Positions 45,191-53,239 of a stretch of DNA of 64,000 nucleotides are shown piece by piece. Location: assembly GCA_016716505.1 (NCBI GenBank), contig JADJWF010000002.1:248001-312000 (forward strand). Reading direction: 5' to 3'. Position numbers and translations under genes: made by a program. The notes under the pieces were generated by a model. That model had not been told where the DNA came from. It ran no database searches and saw only the letters and a list, made by a program, of their open reading frames with translations. The DNA is from Verrucomicrobiota bacterium. Lineage in GTDB: Bacteria; Verrucomicrobiota; Verrucomicrobiia; Limisphaerales; J093. Positions within the stretch are counted from its first letter, which is position 1, and each line of letters starts with the position of its first letter.

Positions 45191-47011
45191 TCAGTGGTAT
45201 TCCTGCACCGTCTTCACGCCGTAGCCCTGCTGCTTGAGGGCAGCGATGCCGAGCGCCGCCGCGCGCGCGCCGCTGAGCGTGGTCATGATGGGCACGCCGG
45301 CATAGACCGCCGTCGTGCGGATCTTCACCTCGTCGGCCCGCGGCAACTGACCGGAGGGGGTGTTGATGACGAGCTGGATCTCCTTGTTCTTGATGAGGTC
45401 CACGGCGTTCGGCCGGCCTTCCTGCAACTTGAAGATGCGGCGCAGCTTGATCCCGGCATCCTCGAGCACCGAAGCCGTCTTGCCGGCTGAAACGATTTCA
45501 AACCCGAGGTCGGCGAACACCCGCGCGATTTCCGGCGCCCTCGGTTTGAAGGCGTCGCTCATGCTGATGAACACGCAGCCCGAGGTCGGGAGGGGCGAGC
45601 CAGCCGCCATCTGACTCTTGGCGTAGGCGATGCCCAGGTCGGCGTCGAGGCCCATCACCTCGCCGGTGGACCGCATCTCGGGGGAAAGGACGATGTCCTG
45701 GCCGTGGAACCGGTTGAACGGAAAAACGGACTCCTTCACGGCCCAATAATCCGGCCAGATCTCCGCTGTGAAGCCGAGTTCCGCCAGCGTCTTGCCGGCC
45801 ATGACGCGGGCGGCCAGCTTCGCCAGCGGAACACCGATGGCTTTGCTGACAAACGGCACGGTGCGCGAGGCGCGCGGATTCACCTCCAGCACGAAAACCT
45901 TCTCGTCCTTCACGGCGTACTGGACGTTCATGAGGCCCGAGACGCGCAGCTCGCGGGCCATCGCGTGGGTGTAGTCGCGAATGGTCTGGATGACCTGGTA
46001 CGAGAGCGTATGCGGCGGCAGCACCATCGCGGCGTCGCCCGAATGAACGCCGGCAAACTCGATGTGCTCGAGCATCCCGCCGAGGACCACCGTCCCCTGC
46101 TCCGGCGAAGCGAAATTGCCCACGTCCGCGATGCAGTCCACGTCCACCTCAGTGGCGTCCTCGAGGAATTTGTCCACCAGCACGGGCCGGCCGGCGGAGA
46201 TCTCGAGGGCGGCGTTGTGGTGGAAGTAATCGCGCAGTTCCGTTTCGGAATAAACGATCTGCATCGCGCGGCCGCCGAGGACGAAGCTGGGCCGGACGAG
46301 CACGGGGTAACCCAGGCGGGCAGCCACGGCCACGGCGCCTTCCACTTCAGTGGCCGTGCCGTTGGGTGGCTGGGGAATGCCGAGCTTGTCGAGCATCGCC
46401 GCGAAGAGCTTGCGGTCCTCGGCGATCTCGATGCTCTGCGGACTGGTGCCGATGATGTGGACGCCGTTTTGCTGGAGGCCAAGGGCGAGGTTCAGCGGCG
46501 TCTGGCCACCGAACTGCGCGATGGCGCCCCAGCACCGCTCCCGTTCGTAGATGTTCAGCACGTCCTCCAGCGTCAACGGCTCGAAGTACAGCCGGTCGCT
46601 GGTGTCGTAGTCGGTCGAGACCGTCTCGGGATTCGAGTTCACCATGATGGTCTCGAAGCCGTCCGCCTTGAGCGCGAAGGCCGCGTGGACGCAGCAGTAG
46701 TCAAACTCGATGCCCTGCCCGATGCGGTTGGGGCCACCGCCGAGGATCATGACCTTCCGGCGCTCGCTGGGCGTGACTTCGTCATCGCCACGGTCGTAAG
46801 TCGAGTAGTAGTAGGGCGTGTACGCCTCGAACTCCGCGGCGCAGGTGTCCACCAGCCGGTAACTCGGCGCCAAGCCCAGTTCCCGACGGCGGGCCCGGAC
46901 GTCCTCCTCGGTCAGGCCGGTGAGGTGGGCGATTTGACGGTCGGAGAAGCCCAGCGACTTGGCGCGGGCGAGCCGTTCGGGGGTGAGGCGCGGCGAGCTT
47001 CCGGTTCCCAT
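45191..47011 (-). CDS. carB: Carbamoyl-phosphate synthase large subunit, C-terminal half only
   Basis: A 606-aa protein matching the second half of the usual ~1070-aa CarB. Residues 1-75 are the end of the oligomerisation domain (LAPSYRLVDTCAAEFEAYTPYYYST). A complete second ATP-grasp unit follows (ILGGGPNRIGQGIEFDYCCV, PETVSTDYDTSDRLYFEPLT, VLEVNPRASRTVPF), which phosphorylates carbamate. The C-terminal MGS-like allosteric domain begins near residue 470 (GCVFISMSDAFKP) and ends with GVKTVQEYH. The N-terminal half that phosphorylates bicarbonate is not upstream: the neighbour across 290 bp is divergent. The clean ATG start and intact frame argue for a genuinely split carB, as known in some thermophiles and archaea, rather than decay. 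Confidence 0.93.
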   Translation of the reverse strand: MGTGSSPRLTPERLARAKSLGFSDRQIAHLTGLTEEDVRARRRELGLAPSYRLVDTCAAEFEAYTPYYYSTYDRGDDEVTPSERRKVMILGGGPNRIGQGIEFDYCCVHAAFALKADGFETIMVNSNPETVSTDYDTSDRLYFEPLTLEDVLNIYERERCWGAIAQFGGQTPLNLALGLQQNGVHIIGTSPQSIEIAEDRKLFAAMLDKLGIPQPPNGTATEVEGAVAVAARLGYPVLVRPSFVLGGRAMQIVYSETELRDYFHHNAALEISAGRPVLVDKFLEDATEVDVDCIADVGNFASPEQGTVVLGGMLEHIEFAGVHSGDAAMVLPPHTLSYQVIQTIRDYTHAMARELRVSGLMNVQYAVKDEKVFVLEVNPRASRTVPFVSKAIGVPLAKLAARVMAGKTLAELGFTAEIWPDYWAVKESVFPFNRFHGQDIVLSPEMRSTGEVMGLDADLGIAYAKSQMAAGSPLPTSGCVFISMSDAFKPRAPEIARVFADLGFEIVSAGKTASVLEDAGIKLRRIFKLQEGRPNAVDLIKNKEIQLVINTPSGQLPRADEVKIRTTAVYAGVPIMTTLSGARAAALGIAALKQQGYGVKTVQEYH

Positions 47012-47301
47012 CGCCGCGAAGTAAGCCGGACGCCGCGGGGACTGGCAAGCGCGGGAATGGGCGGCGGGCGGAAAGTGGCCAGGATGGAGCCTCGAACCGG
47101 GACGCCCGCAACCAGCTCCCGGGCCCGGGGCGGCGGAAAATCACGCCCGCCACGGAACCAAACGGCCCGGGAAACCAGGCCAAGAAATGCAAATGACTGG
47201 CCAACTCCGGTGGAGCCACGCGGCCAGGATGGGCTATCTTCCGGGCGTACGAACACAGGCAATCGTTCCGCCCAGCCGGGGGAACCAACTCGCATCAACT
47301 C

Positions 47302-47829
47302 ATGCAAAGCAAAGAACTGATCATCGCGGCGCATCCGTTTTGGAAGGGCATGCCCATCGAATATCTGCCCCTGCTGGCGGAGTCGGCGGAGATCCAGACC
47401 TACGGCGTCGGCGACGTCATTTTTCACGAGCGGCAGCCCGCCGAGCATCTTTACCTGCTGCACCGCGGCCAGGTGGTGCTCGAAACCTTCATCCCGGGAC
47501 GGGGCACCGTGACCGTGCAAACCGTTGGAAGTGGCGAGGCGCTGGGCTGGTCATGGCTGTTCCCGCCGTTCCAGTGGCAGTTCAGCGCGCGGTCCGTGGA
47601 CGCAACGGAGATCATTGCGTTCGACGCGGCCCGTCTTCGCGCGAAGGCTGACGAAGCACCGGAGTTCGGCCGGGACATGATCACGCGGGTGGCGCAACTT
47701 CTCCTCGTCCGGATGCAGGCCGCGCGGCAGAAGCTCCAGGAGTTCCACTATCCTGGCGCGGGAAGCCGCGTGGACGGTTGTCTTACCGAGTCGGAGGAGG
47801 CCGAGGGCGACGCGTACACGACGCGTTAG
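47302..47829 (+). CDS. Cyclic nucleotide-binding domain protein without a DNA-binding domain
   Basis: A 175-aa protein with a single CRP-type beta-roll: FWKGMPIEYLPLLAE at the start, GDVIFHERQPAEHLYLLHRG for the early strands, and the phosphate-binding cassette region GSGEALGWSWLFPP in place of the PGE-x-x-GE...RxA consensus. A dimerisation-type helix follows (FGRDMITRVAQLLLVRMQAARQKL), then a short acidic tail; the helix-turn-helix of CRP/FNR is absent. The arginine that binds cyclic-nucleotide phosphate is not evident (SARSVDATEI stands there), so ligand binding is doubtful. It is divergent from carB and has no operon partner. Confidence 0.82.
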   Translation: MQSKELIIAAHPFWKGMPIEYLPLLAESAEIQTYGVGDVIFHERQPAEHLYLLHRGQVVLETFIPGRGTVTVQTVGSGEALGWSWLFPPFQWQFSARSVDATEIIAFDAARLRAKADEAPEFGRDMITRVAQLLLVRMQAARQKLQEFHYPGAGSRVDGCLTESEEAEGDAYTTR

Positions 47830-47938
47830 GCTGATCGCCGACGCTGGCAGGCGCGGGCAAAGTCTGGGGCGACTCGTTTCGCCGTGCCACCGAGGTTCCC
47901 CTCGGCTTCGAACCGCCTTGGAGTCCGAACCACCACAG

Positions 47939-48313
47939 GGCCGGCTGGAAAGCCGGCGTTCCGAGGGGCTCGCGTCAGAACCCCACGCGGACCGTGGCCG
48001 CGAAAGCAATCAGAAGTCGGCTGAAAGGCCGGCGTTACCGAAGGCCGGCTGGAAAGCCGGCGTTACAAGGCCGGGAGCCCTAGCACGTCGGCCGGCTCAC
48101 GGAGTTAGCGAGGGCCGGCTGGAAAGCCGGCGTTACCAGGGGCTCGCGTCAGAACCCCACGCGGACCGTGGCCGCGGAAGCAATCAGTAGCCGGCTGAAA
48201 GGCCGGCGTTACCGAAGGCCGGCTGGAAAGCCGGCGTTACAAGGCCGGGAGCCCTAGCACGTCGTCCGGCTCACGGAGTTAGCGAGGGCCGGCTGGAAAG
48301 CCGGCGTTACAAG
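47939..48313. repeat. Tandem 174-bp direct repeats containing CCGGCTGGAAAGCCGG palindromes
   Basis: The word GGCCGGCTGGAAAGCCGGCG starts at 47939, 48113 and 48287, a period of exactly 174 bp. Two near-identical full units carry the same internal text (GGGGCTCGCGTCAGAACCCC, CAAGGCCGGGAGCCCTAGCA, CTCACGGAGTTAGCGAGGGC) with a few base changes, and a third unit is cut off just before the PQQ-like gene stop. Two to three palindromes occur per unit. No gene is seen in 47830-48322. Confidence 0.9.
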
Positions 48314-48322
48314 GGGCCGGAA

Positions 48323-49591
48323 TCAGGGCGCGACGACGGTTAGCGCCTTGGCCTCCCGACCGCCCCACGCATACGCGGCCAGCGCGTTAAGTTCGCGGAC
48401 GAACAGTTCCTGGCCGCTTACGGCCAGATGGGCCCACGAGTCCGCGCTGTCGAGCTTCCGCTCGTCGAGGACCTCGAGTTGCTCCGGGTTGGCGCGGATC
48501 AGGTACAGGATGCCCCGCTGGTCCAGGGCGAGAATCCGATCCCCGCGCGCGACCAGACTCATGTACTTGCCGAAGGACTGGGTGCTGGTCCAGCGTTCGA
48601 CGCCCTCCGTCAGGTCCAGACACGTCATGCGCTGGCTGCGCAAGTGGTGGTAGGCGTGGCCGCCAATCACCACCGGCGTGGACATGTAGCCCTGCTGCTT
48701 GAGGGTCCACGCGGGCGCCACCCGCCATTGATCGTTCTCGCGGGTGACCCGGAAGGCAATGGTCTTGCCCCCGTAGGTGCTCGTGAAGACGTGGTCGTTG
48801 AAGACCACCGGCGTCAGGATGTTCATGCCGCGAAACGCCTCGACGGCCTGCCGCCACAGCACCCGGCCGGACTCGAGGTCCACGCCCGCCAGCGTGGTGC
48901 GGGTCTGAACCAGAAGCTGCCGCTGGCCGGCCAGGGTGGCGATGATCGGCGAGGAGAAGACGCTGCCCCACATGCCGCCTTCGTCCTCCAGCGCGCGCCA
49001 AACGACCTCTCCCGTGGCCTTCTTCAATCGCAGCAGCGACGCGCCGGCCTGCACGTACAGGGCTTCGCCATCCACCAGGGGCGACGAAACGAAGCCAAAC
49101 GCCGGCACCGGAGTCTTGAACTGCTCGACAAAATCGCAACGCCATTTGACGGCGCCCGTGCTTCCGTCCAAGGCCACCAGGACATCCCGCATGCCCGCCA
49201 CGTACAGCACGGCCCCGTCCCAGGCAGGGGTGGCGCGAATCCAGTCTCCGTTTGCCTTCGCAAAGAACGGCACCGACAGGGCCCCTTCCCATTGCTGACG
49301 CCACAGCTCCCGCCCGGTCGCGCGATCCAGCGCCATCGCCACCTCGAACTTCTTGTCTTTCGTCTCGGTGGTGAACACGCGGTCGGCAGTCACGATGGGG
49401 CCGGAATAGCTGGGGCCGAGTTCCACCCGCCAACGTCGCTGCAAAGCGTCACCTTGCAGGCGCTCGGGAAAGGGTGCGCTAGACGGCAACAGACCGTCGC
49501 GGGTGGGACCACGCCATTGGGGCCAGTCGGCGGAGGCCGGAGCGGTCAGAGAGAGCGTGGTAAGCAAAACGGACGCAACGAGCAACTTCAT
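48323..49591 (-). CDS. Secreted PQQ-like beta-propeller repeat protein
   Basis: The start at 49591 gives MKLLVASVLLTTLSLTAPASA, a signal peptide, then DWPQWRGPTRDG, the N-terminus typical of this protein group in Planctomycetota and Verrucomicrobiota. The 422-aa product contains propeller blades with the recurring pattern V-x-A-L-D-x-x-T-G-x-x-x-W (DRATGRELWRQQW, DGSTGAVKWRCDF, KKATGEVVWRALE, DLESGRVLWRQAV, DLTEGVERWTSTQ). There is no MxaF-type catalytic signature, so enzymatic activity is not implied; scaffolding or binding in the periplasm is more likely. The stop lies 10 bp from the end of the 174-bp repeat array. Confidence 0.88.
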   Translation of the reverse strand: MKLLVASVLLTTLSLTAPASADWPQWRGPTRDGLLPSSAPFPERLQGDALQRRWRVELGPSYSGPIVTADRVFTTETKDKKFEVAMALDRATGRELWRQQWEGALSVPFFAKANGDWIRATPAWDGAVLYVAGMRDVLVALDGSTGAVKWRCDFVEQFKTPVPAFGFVSSPLVDGEALYVQAGASLLRLKKATGEVVWRALEDEGGMWGSVFSSPIIATLAGQRQLLVQTRTTLAGVDLESGRVLWRQAVEAFRGMNILTPVVFNDHVFTSTYGGKTIAFRVTRENDQWRVAPAWTLKQQGYMSTPVVIGGHAYHHLRSQRMTCLDLTEGVERWTSTQSFGKYMSLVARGDRILALDQRGILYLIRANPEQLEVLDERKLDSADSWAHLAVSGQELFVRELNALAAYAWGGREAKALTVVAP

Positions 49592-49684
49592 CGGCAGCGG
49601 ACTTTCCTTCTTGCCGGCCGCTTGGGCCGCAGGGCGGGCGGAAAGTAGGAGCCGGGCGGGCGAAGTCAAAAGTGGGCGGCCGAC

Positions 49685-50539
49685 TCAGGCCTTTCGCCCG
49701 GCCGGCTCCCGGAAAGCGATCGGCACGGGAAGCGGCTCGTTCACGCTGCCGCGCCGGTAGCCCAGGAGGTCAAGCGTCACATGGGCGTAACCGACGCCCT
49801 TGAGCGCCTCCGCGACGCGCGCGTTCACACCGTCGGTGAGGAAGCGGGCCAGTTCGCCCGGCCCAACTTCGATGCGCGCCAGATGACCCTGCTTGAGTTC
49901 GTGGTGCCGCACGCGGACGTCGTAAAAGCCGAGGTCGCGCAGCGTGTCTTCGGCCGCTTCGATCATCCGCAACTTTTCCGGGGTGACCGGTTCGCCGTAG
50001 GGGATGCGGGAACTCAGGCAAGCCATTTGCGGCTTGTCGGCCGTTGGCAGGCCCAGTTGCGCGGAGAGCTCGCGAATGTCCGCCTTGGTCAAGCCGGCCT
50101 CCTTGAGCGGCGCGCGCACCTGGAACTCGGCGGCCGCCTGGGCGCCCGGACGATGGTCACCCAAGTCGCTGGCGTTTTCGCCGTAGGCAATCACTGCGAA
50201 CCCCAGTTCGCGGGCCAGCGGCACCAGTTCGGTGAACAGCTCGTGCTTGCAGAAATAACAGCGGTTTTGCGGGTTGGCGAGGTAGTCCGGATTGTTGAAC
50301 TCGCGGGTGCGAACCACGCGCACCGGAATGCCGAAGCGTTCCGCCAGTGCCAGCGCCTCGGCCAGTTCGCGCCGCGGCAAACTGGGGGAGTCGGCAATCG
50401 CCGCCAGCGTGCGGTCGCCCAGAACGTCCCGGGCCACGCGCGCCAGCAATACGGAATCCACCCCACCCGAGTAGGCCACCACGCAGGAGCCGTAGGAGCG
50501 GAGCACTGCCACCAATCGGTCGTGTTTGCCCGATGACAT
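49685..50539 (-). CDS. larE: LarE-type ATP-dependent sulfur transferase, three-cysteine form
   Basis: Start 50539 gives a 284-aa protein. The PP-loop SGGVDS (residues 24-29) adenylates the carboxylate of the nicotinic acid mononucleotide derivative during synthesis of the nickel-pincer cofactor of lactate racemase; the sulfur donor comes next. Cysteines lie at 94 and 97 (NRCYFCKHELF) and at 174 (ACLSSRIPYG). The classic Lactobacillus LarE sacrifices a single Cys of the CLSSR-type motif; enzymes with the extra CxxC hold a [4Fe-4S] cluster and can act catalytically, so this one is predicted to be of the cluster type. LarA, LarB and LarC are not in the window. It lies 67 bp downstream of aat on the same strand. 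Confidence 0.9.
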   Translation of the reverse strand: MSSGKHDRLVAVLRSYGSCVVAYSGGVDSVLLARVARDVLGDRTLAAIADSPSLPRRELAEALALAERFGIPVRVVRTREFNNPDYLANPQNRCYFCKHELFTELVPLARELGFAVIAYGENASDLGDHRPGAQAAAEFQVRAPLKEAGLTKADIRELSAQLGLPTADKPQMACLSSRIPYGEPVTPEKLRMIEAAEDTLRDLGFYDVRVRHHELKQGHLARIEVGPGELARFLTDGVNARVAEALKGVGYAHVTLDLLGYRRGSVNEPLPVPIAFREPAGRKA

Positions 50540-50606
50540 CCGGCGAAAAGTGCCACCGCCGGGCCGGACTGTCGAGGCGAGCGACACCGCCCCGCCGACC
50601 GGGCGT

Positions 50607-51263
50607 TCAGGGAAAGCGGCAATCGAGTTCCACGGCGGCCCGCAGCCGGCGGAGGTACTGCTGCCGGGGAATCTCGATCGCGCCCAGCGCCACGGTCGTG
50701 GTATTGACCTGCTGGAGATCGAAGAGGACGAAGCCACGCTCGCGGAGACGCTGAACGAGGTGGTACAAGGCGACCTTGGAGGCGTTGCTGACCCGGTGGA
50801 ACATGGATTCGCCCGCGAACAGCCCGCCCACCTGCACGCCATACACGCCGCCCACCAGCTTGCCGCCCTGCCAGCATTCGACGCTGTGGGCGTGACCCGC
50901 CTCATGCAGTTGGGTGTATCCCCGGATGAACTCGCTCGAGATCCAGGTGGTCGGCCGGTTGGCACGTCGCTCCGCGCAGGCGGCAATCACCGAGGCAAAC
51001 GCGCGGTTAAAGGTCACTTCGAACGGCGCCTGCCGCAGGACGCGCTGCAAACTGCGCGCCACGTGAAAGCCGTCCAGTTCGAGAATTCCCCGCGGATCGG
51101 GTGACCACCAGGTCACCGGTCGGGAGGTCCACGGAAAGATCCCGATCCGATACGCGGTCAACAACCGCGAAACGCTGAGCTCACCACCGATGGCCACCGG
51201 CTCGCCCCCCGGGGCGGAGGCAGGATCGGGGAAGGAGTCGTACGGGCCTCGAAGAACAACCAT
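50607..51263 (-). CDS. aat: Leucyl/phenylalanyl-tRNA--protein transferase
   Basis: Transfers Leu or Phe from tRNA to proteins with N-terminal Lys or Arg, making primary N-degrons read by ClpS. The start at 51263 gives MVVLRGPYDSFPDP, where the family begins. Diagnostic stretches are VAIGGELSVSRLLTAYRIGIFPW, TWWSPDPRGIL, TTWISSEFIRGYTQLHEAGHAHSVE and GGVYGVQVGGLFAGESMF, followed by RGFVLFDLQQVN. Length 218 aa is normal. It lies downstream of the DUF2017 and clpS genes on the same strand, with 32 bp between, so all three are probably one transcript. Confidence 0.96.
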   Translation of the reverse strand: MVVLRGPYDSFPDPASAPGGEPVAIGGELSVSRLLTAYRIGIFPWTSRPVTWWSPDPRGILELDGFHVARSLQRVLRQAPFEVTFNRAFASVIAACAERRANRPTTWISSEFIRGYTQLHEAGHAHSVECWQGGKLVGGVYGVQVGGLFAGESMFHRVSNASKVALYHLVQRLRERGFVLFDLQQVNTTTVALGAIEIPRQQYLRRLRAAVELDCRFP

Positions 51264-51295
51264 CTGAACATCGTCGGGCAGTTCGCGGCGGCCAG

Positions 51296-51766
51296 TCACT
51301 CCGAGGCGAACGCGGTCAGCAGCGGGACCTCGAACTCGGCCGCCGTCTCCATCGCCCAGAGGTGCGGAAAGGTTTCGTCGGACAGACGCACTCGCTCGCC
51401 CGCCTCGAAGTCCGGCGAGCCCAGGCGAATCCAACTGCCCACCCGAATATCGTTGAGCACCTGCAGGAGCCGGTCCGCGTCGCCCCGGCTCAAGCGCAGC
51501 CGCCAGCCTTTGGCCGTCCGGCGCAAGCGCCGGGGATCGGCCAGAAGCGCAGCCAGCTCACGCTGGTGCTCCTCGCGCAACGCGGCCATTGCCTCCTCGA
51601 GCAGGCGCTGATTCTCGGCGGCCGCGGGCCCGGTCGCGGTACGACTAAGCCGGTGCGCCGCCGGCGGCACACAGGGATAGAGCTTGAGCAGCGCGCGCAA
51701 CGCCCGCCCCTCGGACGGGTGCAGCAGCAACACGACGTGGTCCGGTTGGCGGCGAAGAATCCTCAT
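51296..51766 (-). CDS. DUF2017-like protein, ClpS-linked
   Basis: Start 51766 overlaps the clpS stop by 4 bp (ATGA). The 156-aa product (MRILRRQPDHVVLLLHPSEG) is helical, with a long charged central helix (AALREEHQRELAALLADP) and a C-terminal part with WIRLGSP and LWAMETAAEFEVPLLTAF. The last element is what I associate with the DUF2017 family, which in Actinobacteria is encoded directly after clpS. No catalytic motif is visible. Position between clpS and aat implies a role in N-degron delivery or its control; its molecular function has not been established to my knowledge. Confidence 0.6.
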   Translation of the reverse strand: MRILRRQPDHVVLLLHPSEGRALRALLKLYPCVPPAAHRLSRTATGPAAAENQRLLEEAMAALREEHQRELAALLADPRRLRRTAKGWRLRLSRGDADRLLQVLNDIRVGSWIRLGSPDFEAGERVRLSDETFPHLWAMETAAEFEVPLLTAFASE

Positions 51767-52191
51767 TGGTCCCGCTCCATGGTGGCCTGCAGCGAGTACC
51801 GTTGAAGCTGATGCACGTAAAATTCCGCCCGTTCGAGCGACTCGCGGGCAACCACGCTTTTGCCGCGCTCGTGGACCTCGAGCATGTGCCGCTCGGCTTT
51901 GGTTCTGCTCCAGCCGAAAACTTTCATGAACACGTGCGTGACGTAGTTCATGAGGTTCACGGGGTCGTTCCACACGATCACCAGGTAGCCGGGTTCCAAG
52001 GTGTCGGCGGCGTCCGTCCCGGGCGCGACGTCCGCGTCCGGGCGCGACGTGGTAACGTCCGCGGCGCTGGCTCCGCCGCCGCGCCACGGGGCGCCAGCCG
52101 AAGAGCGGGAGCCCGGCGCAGCCGATCTGACAACGTCCGATTCAGAGGCCTGCCCGCTTCGCAACCGGCTGGAGAGAGGTTCCACCCGCAT
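51763..52191 (-). CDS. clpS: ClpS, ATP-dependent Clp protease adaptor
   Basis: ClpS binds destabilising N-terminal residues and hands the protein to ClpAP/ClpCP. The conserved core starts near residue 75: LVIVWNDPVNLMNYVTHVFM (the NDPxN..YV element lines the N-degron pocket), then KVFGWSRTKAERHMLEVHERG and RESLERAEFYVHQLQRYSLQATMERD. The chosen start at 52191 leaves about 65 residues of Arg/Ser/Ala-rich, probably disordered N-terminus; a start closer to the core has no ATG, so a GTG or the ATG is needed. The Met and His pocket residues are in place. The last codon overlaps the DUF2017 gene start. Confidence 0.93.
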   Translation of the reverse strand: MRVEPLSSRLRSGQASESDVVRSAAPGSRSSAGAPWRGGGASAADVTTSRPDADVAPGTDAADTLEPGYLVIVWNDPVNLMNYVTHVFMKVFGWSRTKAERHMLEVHERGKSVVARESLERAEFYVHQLQRYSLQATMERDQ

Positions 52192-52463
52192 CGGATGAAG
52201 AGTGCCGCCGGTCCCCGAGCCTCTCAAGTCCCGTCTTCCGACCCCGGGTGATGGGCTGGCGAATCCACGCCGCAGGGTTGTCCGAGCCGTGGCCGAAGTG
52301 GCACCCGCGAAATGCAGCGCAACCAACGAAGTCGTAATTCAGCGCGACCCGCCAGCAGTTTGGCACGGGGAGCATTGACGACGCTCTGTCTCCGCGTTCC
52401 ACTCGGCACGCCGAACCGGTTCGGGTCCCCGTCACCCGTCCGGTCCGGCTTGATTCGCCAGTC

Positions 52464-53201
52464 ATGCACATTCACTGGCTGCAGCACGTCCCCTTCGAAG
52501 GTCCTGGCAGCATCGCGGACTGGGCCCGTCTGCGCGGGCACACCCTTTCCTCAACCCGCCTTTGGGCAAACGATCCCCTGCCCTCGCCGGCAACCGCCGA
52601 CTGGATTGTGGTCCTCGGCGGCCCGATGAACATCTACGAGCGTGACCGCCACCCGTGGCTGGAAACCGAAAAGCGCTGGCTGCGGGAGGCGATTGACGCC
52701 GGCCAGACCCTTCTGGGTATCTGTCTCGGCGCCCAATTGATCGCCGATGTGTTGGGCGGCCGGGTGACCCGCAACGCCGAGCGCGAGATCGGCTGGTTCC
52801 CCGTGCGGCGCATCCCGCACGGCGCTCCCCCGGCGCTGATCGAGGGCCTGCCGCCGGAATTCGAGGCGTTCCACTGGCATGGCGACACGTTTGCGCTGCC
52901 GCCCGGCGCGGTTCCCCTCGCCCGGTCCGAGGCGTGCGAGCAGCAGGGTTTCGTCTGGCGCGAGCGGGTGGTGGGGCTGCAGTTCCATCTGGAAACGACC
53001 CCTGAGTCGGCCGCGGCACTCGTCGAACACTGCCGGGCGGATCTGACGCCCGGCCGGTTTGTCCAGTTTGAGACGGAGATCCGCGCACCGGCGGACCGTT
53101 TCCGGAGTCTGAATGCGCTGATGGCCCGCCTCCTTGACAACCTCGGCCAACTTCCTCGACGCCGCCGGAACGAAAAGGGCGACCGACTGGGTCGCCCTTG
53201 A
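52464..53201 (+). CDS. Class I glutamine amidotransferase-like protein (GMP synthase-like domain)
   Basis: A stand-alone 245-aa GATase1 domain. The catalytic triad is present: Cys87 in LLGICLGAQLIA, His175 and Glu177 in LQFHLETTP; the oxyanion stretch VVLGGPMNIYERDRHPWL precedes it. Family members hydrolyse glutamine (or gamma-glutamyl compounds) and usually pass ammonia to a partner enzyme; no partner is adjacent. The gene is divergent from clpS. Its last codons overlap the hairpin that terminates the rplT transcript from the other side. The physiological substrate is unknown. Confidence 0.88.
   Translation: MHIHWLQHVPFEGPGSIADWARLRGHTLSSTRLWANDPLPSPATADWIVVLGGPMNIYERDRHPWLETEKRWLREAIDAGQTLLGICLGAQLIADVLGGRVTRNAEREIGWFPVRRIPHGAPPALIEGLPPEFEAFHWHGDTFALPPGAVPLARSEACEQQGFVWRERVVGLQFHLETTPESAAALVEHCRADLTPGRFVQFETEIRAPADRFRSLNALMARLLDNLGQLPRRRRNEKGDRLGRP
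53171..53199 (-). terminator. Terminator of the rpmI-rplT transcript, inside the 3' end of the amidotransferase gene
   Basis: A perfect 10-bp stem (AAGGGCGACC 53175-53184 and GGTCGCCCTT 53190-53199) with a GACTG loop is followed on the minus strand by TTTTCG. It begins 41 bp past the rplT stop and lies within the last ten codons of the convergent amidotransferase gene, so it may serve both transcripts. Confidence 0.8.
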
Positions 53202-53239
53202 AGAGTGGCCTCGGCACGTCTTGCGTGCCGCGCTGAAGA

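Noticed and set aside
20003..49650. Recurring GGGCGGGCGGAAAG-like word near 20003, 47060 and 49632
   Set aside because: Three short occurrences in high-GC sequence, one of them inside a coding region; probably chance.
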